Of a DNA stretch of 64,000 nt, positions 45,441-54,758 are shown one piece after another. Under the pieces are notes generated by a model. The model was not told the origin of the DNA. It worked only from the letters and a program-made list of their open reading frames with translations, and made no database searches. Positions within the stretch are counted from its first letter, which is position 1; every line of letters begins with the position of its first letter. The position numbers were made by a program, and so were the translations under genes. The DNA comes from DASZCR01 sp964246705 (lineage in GTDB: Bacteria > Acidobacteriota > Blastocatellia > Pyrinomonadales > Pyrinomonadaceae), in assembly GCA_964246705.1 (NCBI GenBank), contig CAXTRQ010000004.1, positions 20,209 through 84,208 of the forward strand, given 5' to 3'.

Positions 45441-46208
45441 TCAGGTCGTGCTGGCGTTACTCTGAGACAGGCGGTCGGCAATGATGCGATAGACCTGCGA
45501 GTTGACGACCAGCCCGACGTGCGTCCCTCTCACTTCGTAGTTATTGGCTGCGTCGCTGTCAATACAAACCCGCCAATCAACGATGCCGTCGCTTTTCGTA
45601 TAGACGGCGGTCTGAGTTATCGTCCGTGGAAAGGGCGACGCCCACGCTTTGACTGCTTCACAATTGCAGAACCCCGTGTAGCATGCTGGACGTTCATTCT
45701 GAGTTTCGCGCAGGATGCGTGCGCGGACTCGCTCGGAAGTCCACATGACCATCGGGTGCGAACGAATGCCGCGAAACGGCGAGCCTAAAGCGATCACCGA
45801 ACGGATACTCTCTGCGCGCTGGGCTGCCACCGAACGAGCCAGAATCCCGCCTAAACTATGACCGATTAAATGCACCGGCTTGCCGGTTTTGGCCTCCGCT
45901 CGTTCGACCGTCTCGATTAATCGTCTGCCGAGTTTGTCGAGGCAATCGGCGTTCAAACCGATCTTGGACATATAGGGTTTGTAACCGATGCGCCGCAGCC
46001 AGAGATAAAGTTCTGTCAGGTAATAGTCGTTTCCTAAAAAGCCCGGAATCAAAACTACCGCCGAGCCGTCGCCGCACGGCACGCCGATTCCGTAATAAAC
46101 CCATGAAGCGCGTAAGGACAGCCAATCAACTCCCCACAGAGCCTCTCGCAAAATCGGACGATTGACGGCTTTTCTGTCTTTGCGTGTGTAAGGTGTGGTG
46201 TTCGGCAT
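45441..46208 (-). CDS. Alpha/beta-hydrolase lipase
   Basis: This 255-residue protein has the lipase fold with AVVLIPGFLGNDYYLTELYL, the nucleophile elbow GHSLGG (Ser118), Asp in TKSDGIVDW (207 or 211) and His230 in GTHVGLVV. It resembles triacylglycerol lipases and acyltransferases without a lid-type insert. No signal peptide is seen. It is 32 bases downstream of the wax ester synthase gene, where it may hydrolyse stored esters. Two Cys in CYTGFCNC are a minor feature. Confidence 0.88.
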   Translation of the reverse strand: MPNTTPYTRKDRKAVNRPILREALWGVDWLSLRASWVYYGIGVPCGDGSAVVLIPGFLGNDYYLTELYLWLRRIGYKPYMSKIGLNADCLDKLGRRLIETVERAEAKTGKPVHLIGHSLGGILARSVAAQRAESIRSVIALGSPFRGIRSHPMVMWTSERVRARILRETQNERPACYTGFCNCEAVKAWASPFPRTITQTAVYTKSDGIVDWRVCIDSDAANNYEVRGTHVGLVVNSQVYRIIADRLSQSNASTT

Positions 46209-46240
46209 AAATTATTATCGCTGATTTTCGACCTTTAATG

Positions 46241-47782
46241 CTAACCCTTACTCGTTGCACGCGAATGGCTGCTCTTTGTCTGTTTTGTGCTATTAGACTT
46301 CGGACGCGTTTTGCGCCGCACGACTTTCGCCACTGGCGGTTTCGCATCTTTGATCAGCGGCGCTCTTATCTCTTCGACTCCTGCCGCTTGCAGCAACTCC
46401 CCGTATGATTCATTCAGAAAATCCCTCAACAGTTCGACATCCGGCATCGCCTGTAAGTCGGCGGTCAGACCGAAATAAATTTTCTGATCGTAGCTGACAA
46501 TCGCGCAGCCGCAGCCGACGGCGTAACCAACCGGCACATACGGATAATAGGCGAGCATTTTTTTGCCCATTGTATAAAGCGGCACTTGCGGCCCCGGCAC
46601 ATTGGTCGAAACCATGTTGAAGGCGGGAAACGGTGCGTTGGCGAGCGCGCCTGCCAACGCCTGCACGGGCGCGGGCAAAATCCCCATCAGCGCCGAGAAC
46701 AAATTCAATCCTTCAGCCACGCGCCCACCTTTGAGCGTTCGCGTCTTTTTATTGATATAGCTAAAACGCTCAGCCGGGTCGCGCAAATCGAGCGGAATCT
46801 CGACCGGCAAAAGAGAAACCAAATTGCCGAGCGCGCCACGCTGTTCATCCTGCCGCAAACTGACGGGAACCATAAATCTTGCATAGCGATTGACAGTCTT
46901 CTGTCCATGACTTTCGACATACTTGGAGACCGCGCTGGAGAGCACCGTGAGCGCGACATCATTGACTGTGCCGCCGAGTGCCCCGCGAATGGCACGCACT
47001 TCGGCGAAAGAAAACGTGCTCCAGACCAACTTGCGTTCGCCGGAGCATTGCCGGTTGAAGGGCAGCAGCGGCGCGGGCGCGGCAAGGCGCGGCAATTCGC
47101 CTCCAACTTTTTGCATCGTTTCGCGCGACGGCTGATTGGTAAACGCTTCCGCCAGATTGAGCAGTCCGGTTTGAAATTCCATCCAACGGTTCATGCCCTC
47201 TTCAAGACCACCGAGGAGCGAGTCGAAAAATTGGCGGGTCGGGTCAAGTTTCGGGGAGCGTGGCGCAGTCGTTTCCGGCTTCACCGGCAGCGGTTTTATG
47301 TCTGGTGAGATGTCGAGAATGATTTTGATAATATCAATGCCCGAAATGCCGTCCACCATACAGTGATGAATCCGTGCGATCATCGCCGTCTGTCCGCCCT
47401 CCAACCCGTAAACCCAATAAATGTCCCAGAGAGGTTTGTCGCGTTCCATGACGGGCGTGAAAATCTTGCCCGACAATTCGATCAACTCTTTTTCTCCGCC
47501 CGGCGCATCAATGTGGAGCTTGAAGATGTGATTGCGAACGTCGAAATTCGGGTCAAACTCCCACGTCGGATGTCCTAAATTAAAAGGGTCTGGCTTGACG
47601 ATTTGCTGGTAGCGCGGAACCAGATGAATCTTCGCGCCCATCATCGCTACGAAGTCTTCAAAAGGGACTTCGCCCTCAAAGATATGCACGCTGCCGATGT
47701 GCATCGGGGCTTCTTTTTTCTCAAAGTAGAGAAAACTCGCGTCGAGCGTGGTGAGGCGGCGGTTGAGTTTTTGAGTGGACAT
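46241..47782 (-). CDS. Wax ester synthase/diacylglycerol acyltransferase (WS/DGAT)
   Basis: This is 513 residues from the ATG giving MSTQKLNRRLTTLDASFLYF, with GAGAGGGA before it; the longer frame starts inside the P450 gene. The acyltransferase motif HHxxxDG is HHCMVDG (H139, H140, D144) in ARIHHCMVDGISGID. PLWDIYWVYGLEGG and NVPGPQVPLYTMGKKML are also family marks. The enzyme esterifies acyl-CoA to fatty alcohol or diacylglycerol, making wax esters or triacylglycerol at the membrane or droplet. A basic tail follows residue 485. It lies 31 bases after the P450 gene. Confidence 0.95.
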   Translation of the reverse strand: MSTQKLNRRLTTLDASFLYFEKKEAPMHIGSVHIFEGEVPFEDFVAMMGAKIHLVPRYQQIVKPDPFNLGHPTWEFDPNFDVRNHIFKLHIDAPGGEKELIELSGKIFTPVMERDKPLWDIYWVYGLEGGQTAMIARIHHCMVDGISGIDIIKIILDISPDIKPLPVKPETTAPRSPKLDPTRQFFDSLLGGLEEGMNRWMEFQTGLLNLAEAFTNQPSRETMQKVGGELPRLAAPAPLLPFNRQCSGERKLVWSTFSFAEVRAIRGALGGTVNDVALTVLSSAVSKYVESHGQKTVNRYARFMVPVSLRQDEQRGALGNLVSLLPVEIPLDLRDPAERFSYINKKTRTLKGGRVAEGLNLFSALMGILPAPVQALAGALANAPFPAFNMVSTNVPGPQVPLYTMGKKMLAYYPYVPVGYAVGCGCAIVSYDQKIYFGLTADLQAMPDVELLRDFLNESYGELLQAAGVEEIRAPLIKDAKPPVAKVVRRKTRPKSNSTKQTKSSHSRATSKG

Positions 47783-47813
47783 TTCCCTCTCCGATAAGTT
47801 TGCGCCTTGCACT

Positions 47814-50800
47814 TCAGTTCGACGACCAAACATCAACCAGATAACGACTCTGCGTTGTCATCTCATTGAGCCACGCTTCAGCCGCCGCCGTGCTCGCGCC
47901 GGTCTTTTCGCGATACACAGCGGCGAACGTGCGCCCGACATCGGGAGCCATCCGGCTGGCATCGCCACAGACGTAAATCACCGCGCCCGCTTCCAACATC
48001 TGCCACACTTCGTCGCGCCGGACATAAATTTCATTTTGGACGTAACATTTCGACTGCCCTTCAACACGAGAAAATGATGTCGAAAGTTTGGTCACGCCCT
48101 CTTCTTCAAAGCGGCGCAACTCGTCCTCGTAAATAAAATCTTGTTGCGGATGACGACAACCGAAGAAAAGAATTGATGAGCCGACCGCTTGGCCTTGCGC
48201 CTTTAGCGCGGCGCGTTCCTGCAAGAATCCGCGAAACGGCGCGATGCCCGTTCCGGGGCCGACCATGATGATGGGTGTCGACGGATTGCCGGGCAAACGG
48301 AAAACTGATTTCGTGTCTTTGACGAAAGCGTAAATCACGCTGTCTTCAACTTGGCGGCGCAGGTAGTTTGTGCAAACGCCCGCGAACGTCCCACGCCCCG
48401 AACGCGCTTCGCCCTCGACGACCGCCACCGTGATGCTACAGACGCGCTCGCCCGCGAGAGGCGAGGATGAAATAGAGTAATAACGCGGCCGCAGCGGCGA
48501 AAGCATTTCGAGATAAACTTCAAACGGCAGCGCGCAGGCCGGAAATTCTTCGAGCAAATCAACCAGCGATTTGCGCCGGTCGAACACGTCTTCCCTGTAC
48601 CGCGCCGCGCTGCGTTCGTCGTCGCTCGTCCACGCCGCAAGTTTAATTTTCTCCGGCGGGCACTCGGTATATTCGACGAGCATGTTTATCTGCGTCCGCG
48701 TGGCGACCTCTTGCAGTTCCGTATAATCCGTGAGCAGGCGATAAATTGAAATCGTTTCGTCAACAGGCAGGAAGGTTTTGCGGTTGCCGGTTTTTCGCAG
48801 GCGAATAAAAGCGTCGCGTTCAAAACCGAAGCGCGCGGCGACTCGCTCGACTAAGGTTTCGCTGTTGTGCGGAATCACTCCGAGATGATCGCCCGCCGCA
48901 TAAGTTACGCCCGGCGGCAATTCGAGTTCGATGTGACGGGTTGAGCGCGTCGAAAGATGCTCGCCTTCCCTGCGCTGCAACTCGCGGTTGACCGCAACTC
49001 TCAACGGTCGCGCCGCGAACGAATCAACAAACGGACTCGCCTGAGCGGCGGTGACGATTTCGAGTTTATAGAGAGGCTTTTGTTTGCCTTCGATTTCAAA
49101 CTTGAGCTTTAACTCTCCGGCGACCAGCGAGCGGAGCGGCTGATACCAGCTTTGAAACTGCCCTTCAAAATCATCGCGCGCATCGCCTTCACCGCGCGTG
49201 TAAAAGCGCCTCGCGCCAAACTCCGCGAGGCGTTCGTCAATCAAACGTGGCACGGATTGAAACGTCGTCGCCCAATCACGATTGCCGCAGCCGAAAACCG
49301 CATAAGTGACGCCTGAGAGAGCGTCAGATGTCTGCTCAAGTTTTTCGAGCCAAGCGCAGAACTGCGCGGCATTATCGGGCGGTTTCCCGTTGTACGAAGA
49401 GGACGTGATAAAAACCAGACCTTCTTTCGGCAAGCGCCCCACGTAATCATCGAGCGGCGCGACTTTGACCGCGAAGCCGTTCTCTTCCGCGTCCACGGCG
49501 ATGCGGCGGGCGAGTTCTTCAGCCGTCCCCATGTTCGAGCCGTACAAAGCTAAAAGCGGGGTTTCGTGTTTTTCGGTCTTCGGTTTTTGGTCTTCGGTCT
49601 TTAAAGAAATCTCGGCGGCATTGAATCTCTGCGTCTGGGAATCCTGTTTATAAAAAGTGCGCTCATCGTTGCGGCGTAAGCGAACTCTGATTTTGAAGTT
49701 GTCGGGCTTCATCGTCAGCGTTTCTTTTATTTTCAACTCGTAGCGCGTGTGGTCAATCAGCTTGAAGCGTTGCAGAATCATGCCGATGACCAGCGTCGCT
49801 TCCTGCAAGGCGAACTGTCGCCCGATGCACGCGCGTTGACCGTTGCCGAACGGCTTGTAGGCGTTCGGCGACAGAGCGGCCTCCTTCTCCGGCGCGAAGT
49901 TGTCCGGGTTAAAAACTTCGGACTGCGCACCCCAGACGGACGAATCGCGGTGGAGCATCGGAAGCAGGACGTTGATTTGATGGTGGCGCTTAATTTTGTA
50001 ACGGCCTCCGAGGACTGTGTCCGCGTAGGGCATGAGCGCGTAAGCCGGGGCGGTCGGAAATAGCCGCAACGTCTCTTTCAAAATTTGAGCGATATAAGTT
50101 AATTGATTGACCTGCGCGTAAGTCGGTTTGTTTGAAAAGTCGTGTCCTAAAACGCGGTCGACTTCTTCGTAAGCTCGGGCCGAAACTTCCGCATGGTTGA
50201 GCAAATGATAGATCGCAAACGATAGCAGCCCGCTCGTGGTTTCGTGTCCGGCGATAAGAAAAGTGATGACCTGATAGCGGATGTTGAGGTCGTCCAATTT
50301 CTCTCCGCTCTTTTTATCAACGCCGGAGAGCATGTAGCTGAGCAAGTCCGTCTTGTCCGACACGTCAACGCTCTCGCTCGCCCGGCGGTCTTTGATAATC
50401 CGGTCGACAATCTCGTTCATCGTACGCACGTCCGTCTGAAATTGACGTGCGCGCTTTTTCTGCACGAGTTTTTCCATCGGCATATCGCTCAACTCGTCCA
50501 TTGACGTGCCGAGCGCGTTTGCCATGGCGCTGACAAACGGGTGTTCCGCGTCGTGATAAAACGAATTGAAGCGATAGCCGAAGCCGCACAGCCCGATAGT
50601 ATCAACCGTGAGGTTGGTCATCTCGCGGACAACATCAATCTCTTCGTCGGCGTTCAGCCGTCCCCACTTGAGGACAAGCTGTTCGACGATGTCGAGCATC
50701 ATCGGATGATAGCCCTTCATCGCCCGGTGGCTAAAATTGGGCAGGAGAATATTGTGTGCTTTCGACCAGTTTGGCTCCTGCGTTTTGGCAGTAAAAAGCC

Positions 50801-51086
50801 CGTCGCCCGCGAATCGTCTGACTAATCCTAAAGCTCCACGGATAGTTTTATCGAAGCGATTTTCATCCGACAACTCGTCGACGAGTGCATGGCCTGAAAC
50901 GACTAAGACCACACGGCCTCGGAAGACCATTCGATAAATCGGGCCGTACTCGCGCGCGAGCCTGACCATATCCTGCACGGGCGTTGCCGCGCTGAGATCA
51001 AGCATATTTCCCAGCAAAAACTTTTCCGGCGGCTGCGGAATGCGCGCCAGCTTCTTGTCCGGTTTTGTCGCTTGTTCTGCGTCCAT
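47814..51086 (-). CDS. CYP102-type cytochrome P450-reductase fusion (fatty acid hydroxylase)
   Basis: This 1090-residue protein has the P450 domain in residues 1-470: I-helix AGHETT (279-284), ETLRLFP near 338 and haem loop FGNGQRACIG with Cys420. A linker (about 475-510) leads to a flavodoxin-like FMN domain (LLALYGSNMGTAEELARRIA) and then FAD/NADPH domains with RPRYYSISSSP, GPGTGIAPFRGFLQERA and CGDASRMA. It resembles P450 BM3 and should hydroxylate fatty acids with NADPH as a self-sufficient cytosolic enzyme. It is between GNAT and WS/DGAT in the operon. The linker carries a repeat-like stretch (see 49571-49603). Confidence 0.96.
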   Translation of the reverse strand: MDAEQATKPDKKLARIPQPPEKFLLGNMLDLSAATPVQDMVRLAREYGPIYRMVFRGRVVLVVSGHALVDELSDENRFDKTIRGALGLVRRFAGDGLFTAKTQEPNWSKAHNILLPNFSHRAMKGYHPMMLDIVEQLVLKWGRLNADEEIDVVREMTNLTVDTIGLCGFGYRFNSFYHDAEHPFVSAMANALGTSMDELSDMPMEKLVQKKRARQFQTDVRTMNEIVDRIIKDRRASESVDVSDKTDLLSYMLSGVDKKSGEKLDDLNIRYQVITFLIAGHETTSGLLSFAIYHLLNHAEVSARAYEEVDRVLGHDFSNKPTYAQVNQLTYIAQILKETLRLFPTAPAYALMPYADTVLGGRYKIKRHHQINVLLPMLHRDSSVWGAQSEVFNPDNFAPEKEAALSPNAYKPFGNGQRACIGRQFALQEATLVIGMILQRFKLIDHTRYELKIKETLTMKPDNFKIRVRLRRNDERTFYKQDSQTQRFNAAEISLKTEDQKPKTEKHETPLLALYGSNMGTAEELARRIAVDAEENGFAVKVAPLDDYVGRLPKEGLVFITSSSYNGKPPDNAAQFCAWLEKLEQTSDALSGVTYAVFGCGNRDWATTFQSVPRLIDERLAEFGARRFYTRGEGDARDDFEGQFQSWYQPLRSLVAGELKLKFEIEGKQKPLYKLEIVTAAQASPFVDSFAARPLRVAVNRELQRREGEHLSTRSTRHIELELPPGVTYAAGDHLGVIPHNSETLVERVAARFGFERDAFIRLRKTGNRKTFLPVDETISIYRLLTDYTELQEVATRTQINMLVEYTECPPEKIKLAAWTSDDERSAARYREDVFDRRKSLVDLLEEFPACALPFEVYLEMLSPLRPRYYSISSSPLAGERVCSITVAVVEGEARSGRGTFAGVCTNYLRRQVEDSVIYAFVKDTKSVFRLPGNPSTPIIMVGPGTGIAPFRGFLQERAALKAQGQAVGSSILFFGCRHPQQDFIYEDELRRFEEEGVTKLSTSFSRVEGQSKCYVQNEIYVRRDEVWQMLEAGAVIYVCGDASRMAPDVGRTFAAVYREKTGASTAAAEAWLNEMTTQSRYLVDVWSSN
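49571..49603. repeat. Short-word repeat inside the P450 linker (family D)
   Basis: TTTCGGTCTTCGGTTTTTGG then TCTTCGGTCTTTA. On the coding strand it repeats GACCGAAGACCAAAAACC-type words and encodes KTEDQKPKTEKHE in the P450-FMN linker. The word style resembles the intergenic repeats, though the sequence differs. Confidence 0.4.
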
Positions 51087-51120
51087 TTTCGGTTGCTTAA
51101 AGCATTCGACCGCCTTCTTG

Positions 51121-51687
51121 CTAAACCGTCAGGCCGGTTACGTCGTAAGACATCACGATTAAATCATGCGTCCGTCCCCGCCGATCAATCACGTAATCCG
51201 CCAGCAGAGCTTCGACGTTGAAACCGAGCCGCTCGAAAACCTGTTGCGCGCCCTTTTGTTCGGAGGCCATCCGCGCCACGACCTTTTGCAATTCTTTGGC
51301 GCGTGCCATCGCGTTGACTTCATCTGTGAGCAGATTCCCCAAACCTTTGCCGCGAACGTCCGGACTGATGAGCAATTGAATTTCGCCCAGATGCCGCGTC
51401 CAAGTCAGGTTATTGAAGCTGAGCGTTCCGTGTCCGACGAGTTTGCCATCCGATTCCGCCAGCACAGTGACGATGCGCCCGGCATCAATCGCTCGCGCCC
51501 AACCGTCAACGGCTTCCGGCTGCGTGATGTCAATCGAGAGAAAGAGCAGATCGTCCGAGGGAAGCGAACGCGCGAAGGCGAGCAGCGCGTCGCGGTCTTT
51601 CGCCTGCATCAAGCGCAAAGTAATTCGCTTGTCGCCGAGCGTCGTCGTCCAAGGGTAATTTCTTTTTGAAACTGATGTATGTGCCAT
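51121..51687 (-). CDS. GNAT-family N-acetyltransferase
   Basis: This 188-residue protein has the acetyl-CoA fold with LRLMQAKDRDALLAFARSLP, GHGTLSFNNLTWTRHLGEIQ, LLISPDVRGKGLGNLLTDEV (motif A, R/Q-x-x-G-x-G/A type) and GAQQVFERLGFNVEA. The substrate is unknown. GGAG lies about eight bases before the ATG. It is the first gene of the unit GNAT - P450 - WS/DGAT - lipase - Mo oxidoreductase, with gaps of 31-44 bases, so it is probably cotranscribed with the lipid genes. Confidence 0.9.
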   Translation of the reverse strand: MAHTSVSKRNYPWTTTLGDKRITLRLMQAKDRDALLAFARSLPSDDLLFLSIDITQPEAVDGWARAIDAGRIVTVLAESDGKLVGHGTLSFNNLTWTRHLGEIQLLISPDVRGKGLGNLLTDEVNAMARAKELQKVVARMASEQKGAQQVFERLGFNVEALLADYVIDRRGRTHDLIVMSYDVTGLTV

Positions 51688-51846
51688 GGTCGCTCCACTC
51701 TTGGCATTTTCAACTTTCTCGGTTTAGCCTCCGGCGCGAGTTCTATTACAACTCGCCGCGCATCAAATATTCACGCCCCAATTCCCCGGCTTATTAAACG
51801 CTCGCCTCCTGCTGATGGAATCGGTCACAAAAGCGATGCACCCTTT

Positions 51847-52758
51847 TTATCGTTTCCGTTTCCCGCGAGGTTTTGGTTTTCGAGCGGTAGATTCTTCATT
51901 CGCTACCGTATCGTCGAATTCATTCTCGAAAGAAAAAACAATTCCGGGGAAACGGCTGCGCAACTTTTTCTGGTCTTTCAGTTTGAGAGCGTTATTCCCC
52001 ATATACACCTTTAACCCCTTCAGGGCAGCTAAGGACTGAGGTAACGTGACGCCGCCGTTTGAATTTAAAGAGAGTTCCCGTAGGTTCTTTAAATCGCCGA
52101 CGAAGGATGGAATTGCGTGAATGTCGTTAAAGTCCAATCCCAGTTTTTTTAATTTATGAAGCGAGGCGATTTGTACGGGTACGGACTGCAAACCATTTCT
52201 GCCCAAGTCAAAATCTTCCAGATTTTGAAGCTTTGCGATTTCGTCCGGCAAGCTTTTGACTTTGGGTCGGTCGGTCGGTTTCTCGGAACCGATTTCCCGC
52301 GCATCCAGTGCGCCATATAATCTCAATACTTTCAGGTTCTCCAATTGACCAATTGACGCGGGAATCGAGATGTTCATTTGGCAACCGTTCCCGTTATCAA
52401 CAATCAGTTCTTTCAACTTTTGTAACTTCCCGATTTCGTCCGGAAGGTCTTCAAGCTTTTCCAGACAAGATATCTCCAACACCTCCAGATTAATGAGCGT
52501 CCCCAGACGGGAAGGCAAATGTCTCATCTCCGCATCCTCTTTTTGTATGTTGAGGCGCGTCACTTTTTCCGGCTTGAGGAAAGCCTGCTCAAAACTATCG
52601 AACACTCCGCCAGTATGCTGGATATATCTGATTGCTAAAGTAGTCCCGTCTCGCAACGTGACTTCCTTCGATGACTCCTGCGCTTTCACCTCGCTCGCGT
52701 ACCCCACGCAGAGCGTAAGAATTACCAACGAAAGACGGATTAAGAATTTATTCCCCAT
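51847..52758 (-). CDS. Secreted leucine-rich repeat protein
   Basis: This is 303 residues from the ATG giving MGNKFLIRLSLVILTLCVGY; the frame is longer upstream but lacks a signal there, and the start follows GGAG. A signal peptide to about residue 26 is followed by LRRs of the plant-disease-resistance-like type: LINLEVLEISCLEKLEDLPDE, LQKLKELIVDN, LENLKVLRLYG, LQNLEDFDLGRNGLQSVPVQ and LKNLRELSLNSN. A basic tail (KPKPRGKRKR) ends the protein. It is a binding scaffold; the partner is unknown. Confidence 0.85.
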   Translation of the reverse strand: MGNKFLIRLSLVILTLCVGYASEVKAQESSKEVTLRDGTTLAIRYIQHTGGVFDSFEQAFLKPEKVTRLNIQKEDAEMRHLPSRLGTLINLEVLEISCLEKLEDLPDEIGKLQKLKELIVDNGNGCQMNISIPASIGQLENLKVLRLYGALDAREIGSEKPTDRPKVKSLPDEIAKLQNLEDFDLGRNGLQSVPVQIASLHKLKKLGLDFNDIHAIPSFVGDLKNLRELSLNSNGGVTLPQSLAALKGLKVYMGNNALKLKDQKKLRSRFPGIVFSFENEFDDTVANEESTARKPKPRGKRKR

Positions 52759-52883
52759 GATTTTTTTCTCCTGTGCTATAGCAAAACAAGGCGTCCAACG
52801 CTCGACATCAACGACGCGCTGCGAACCGCCGATGTGATGTGACACCTTACTTTTAATTGACCTCAACTCGGATTCACGTGACC

Positions 52884-54758
52884 TCACAACCTCACCAACT
52901 CCGCTTGCAGTGCGGGTCGCCGCTTGTACTGCTCTTTCAATTGCTGCAAATACTTCTGCCACTCGTTCGTCCGCCCGGACTGCGCGTAAGCGGCTTTGGC
53001 GAGCTTCAGCCAGTCCGCCGCTGCCGGATACAGATTGCTCTTCGTCGGCGCGATCAAATCTTCGGCCTGACGGATGCTGGCGCGAATCACCCATGCCGGG
53101 CGATGAGAAACGAGTGCCTCCGCCACCGTTGCTACGACTCTGTGATAAGCGCCTTTTTGATCGGCGACTTTGATCGCCGCGTCCCACTCCTGCTCGAACA
53201 ATAATACTTCGGCGAGCGGCTGCTTGTCGTAAAACTTTTCGAGAGTCGCCATGACCTCAACTTTAAGTTTGCCCCATCGCGCTCCCGCCAGCCGCTTGAC
53301 CGTTTGATAAGCGGCCAGTGACGGGTTCTCAGAAAACGCTGCCAGCCACGCTTCCAGAGCTTGACGGTTGCGCCCTTGCGCTTCTTCGATGGGGCCGAGC
53401 CACTGTCCGAGCGCGGCTTTTCGCCCGTCGAGCTTCAAGCCGTGCTCGCCGATCTTGATCGCCTCTTCGAGTTGACCCGATTCGCGCAACCTCTGCGCCA
53501 ATATTAAAGCTTCTTCAGCGAACGTCAGATGCTTAAGGCCATACGAGACCGCCTTCGGGAGACGGTCGAGTTCACACAGCTTCAATGCGTAGCGCAGGTG
53601 CTCACCCGTCTTGACACACAACGCGAGGTAATCATCTGTGCGCCCCTGTCTCTCCAACACGTTGAGCTTAGCGCGCGTCAAAGCTTGCGCAGAATCGTCG
53701 TGCGACCAAGACGAAACAAGATGACCGAAGCCGTCTACCTCAAACGCCGGTTCATCTTCATCATCATCCCATTCATCATCTTCATACTCATCATCCCACT
53801 CATCCTCGTCCGTCTCGTCATCATCCTCTTCATCCTCATCTTCATCATCACGTCGAACAGAGTTCTCCGGCGACGGTTCGTTCCAGCCGTGCATCGCCGC
53901 GGCGATGGCGACGCTTAACCCTTCAATTCCATAATCGCGTAGATTGTCATGCAACTCGTCCAAATCGCCGGCGAGGTCTTCGCGTTCTTCCTCGTCCAAA
54001 TCAAGACTCAGAATTACTTCAGCCAGAGTTTCACCTACGCTTGAAAGAAAATCGCCCAACTCACCGTCGGAATCATCAATATACTCGAAACCGTCATGGC
54101 TCTCTTTGAGCAATGTGAGCAAAATCTCCAAAGCGGTTTCGGCATCACCCGCGTCGAGAAACTCTATCGCGGTCTTTTGCAATCCGCTCAACTCTCCAAC
54201 CAAACCACCGACGTGCCAGTAAGCCTCGGACGCGCGCATGTGATCGAGACTGTGCATGATGCTCCGCACGCGCCTGTGATAAACCGCCGTGTCCACCTGT
54301 TTGCGTCTGGCCGCTACGGGCTTCGCTTTGCCGGAGGCGGACGGCAGGGCAAGTGCCGCTTCGATCCAGTCGTATAAGTCCGGCTGTTCACCGAGCAACT
54401 TCGTCAACAGTGTTAATAATTGCTCGCGTTCGAGATCGGCCAGAAGCTCGGCTGGCTCTTTGCGGGCGGCGAACCGCTGCGGCGCGTGCGCGTAGGCGAG
54501 CATCAGTGCGACGATGTGTTTACAGTACCCGCCGAAATCGTATGGGCAAGTACACGCGGCTGCGCGAATGCCGCCGTCGTCCAATTCAACGCGCACTTTA
54601 TAAAAAGGCGACTCGTTGCCTTCGCAATCCCCACTCAAGACGCGGCCTTGAACGGCGGCGTTTGAGATAGAGCCGCCGCGATAAAGTTGCTGCCCGCGCT
54701 GAAAGCTCTTTTCAGTCGCACACGCGCGAATCGCAGATTCAGTCAGTTCAATGGTCAC
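52884..54758 (-). CDS. SWIM zinc-finger protein with TPR-like C-terminal half
   Basis: This is 624 residues from a GTG start with AAGGA upstream. The N-terminal SWIM motif is C69-x-C71...C79-x-H81 in CTCPYDFGGYCKH. An acidic tract (about 305-340, DEDEEDDDETDEDEWDD) divides it from a helical TPR-like C-terminal half (AEEALILAQRLRESGQLEEA, NRQALEAWLAAF). SWIM proteins bind DNA or protein, and some go with SNF2 helicases. No helicase is adjacent here. The acidic tract makes a CAT/TCA-rich stretch in the DNA (53748-53850) that is coding, not a repeat array. Confidence 0.9.
   Translation of the reverse strand: MTIELTESAIRACATEKSFQRGQQLYRGGSISNAAVQGRVLSGDCEGNESPFYKVRVELDDGGIRAAACTCPYDFGGYCKHIVALMLAYAHAPQRFAARKEPAELLADLEREQLLTLLTKLLGEQPDLYDWIEAALALPSASGKAKPVAARRKQVDTAVYHRRVRSIMHSLDHMRASEAYWHVGGLVGELSGLQKTAIEFLDAGDAETALEILLTLLKESHDGFEYIDDSDGELGDFLSSVGETLAEVILSLDLDEEEREDLAGDLDELHDNLRDYGIEGLSVAIAAAMHGWNEPSPENSVRRDDEDEDEEDDDETDEDEWDDEYEDDEWDDDEDEPAFEVDGFGHLVSSWSHDDSAQALTRAKLNVLERQGRTDDYLALCVKTGEHLRYALKLCELDRLPKAVSYGLKHLTFAEEALILAQRLRESGQLEEAIKIGEHGLKLDGRKAALGQWLGPIEEAQGRNRQALEAWLAAFSENPSLAAYQTVKRLAGARWGKLKVEVMATLEKFYDKQPLAEVLLFEQEWDAAIKVADQKGAYHRVVATVAEALVSHRPAWVIRASIRQAEDLIAPTKSNLYPAAADWLKLAKAAYAQSGRTNEWQKYLQQLKEQYKRRPALQAELVRL

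Noticed and set aside
53748..53850. CAT/TCA-rich stretch resembling a simple repeat or array
   Set aside because: It encodes the acidic tract of the SWIM protein in frame; there are no spacers or repeat units of CRISPR type.
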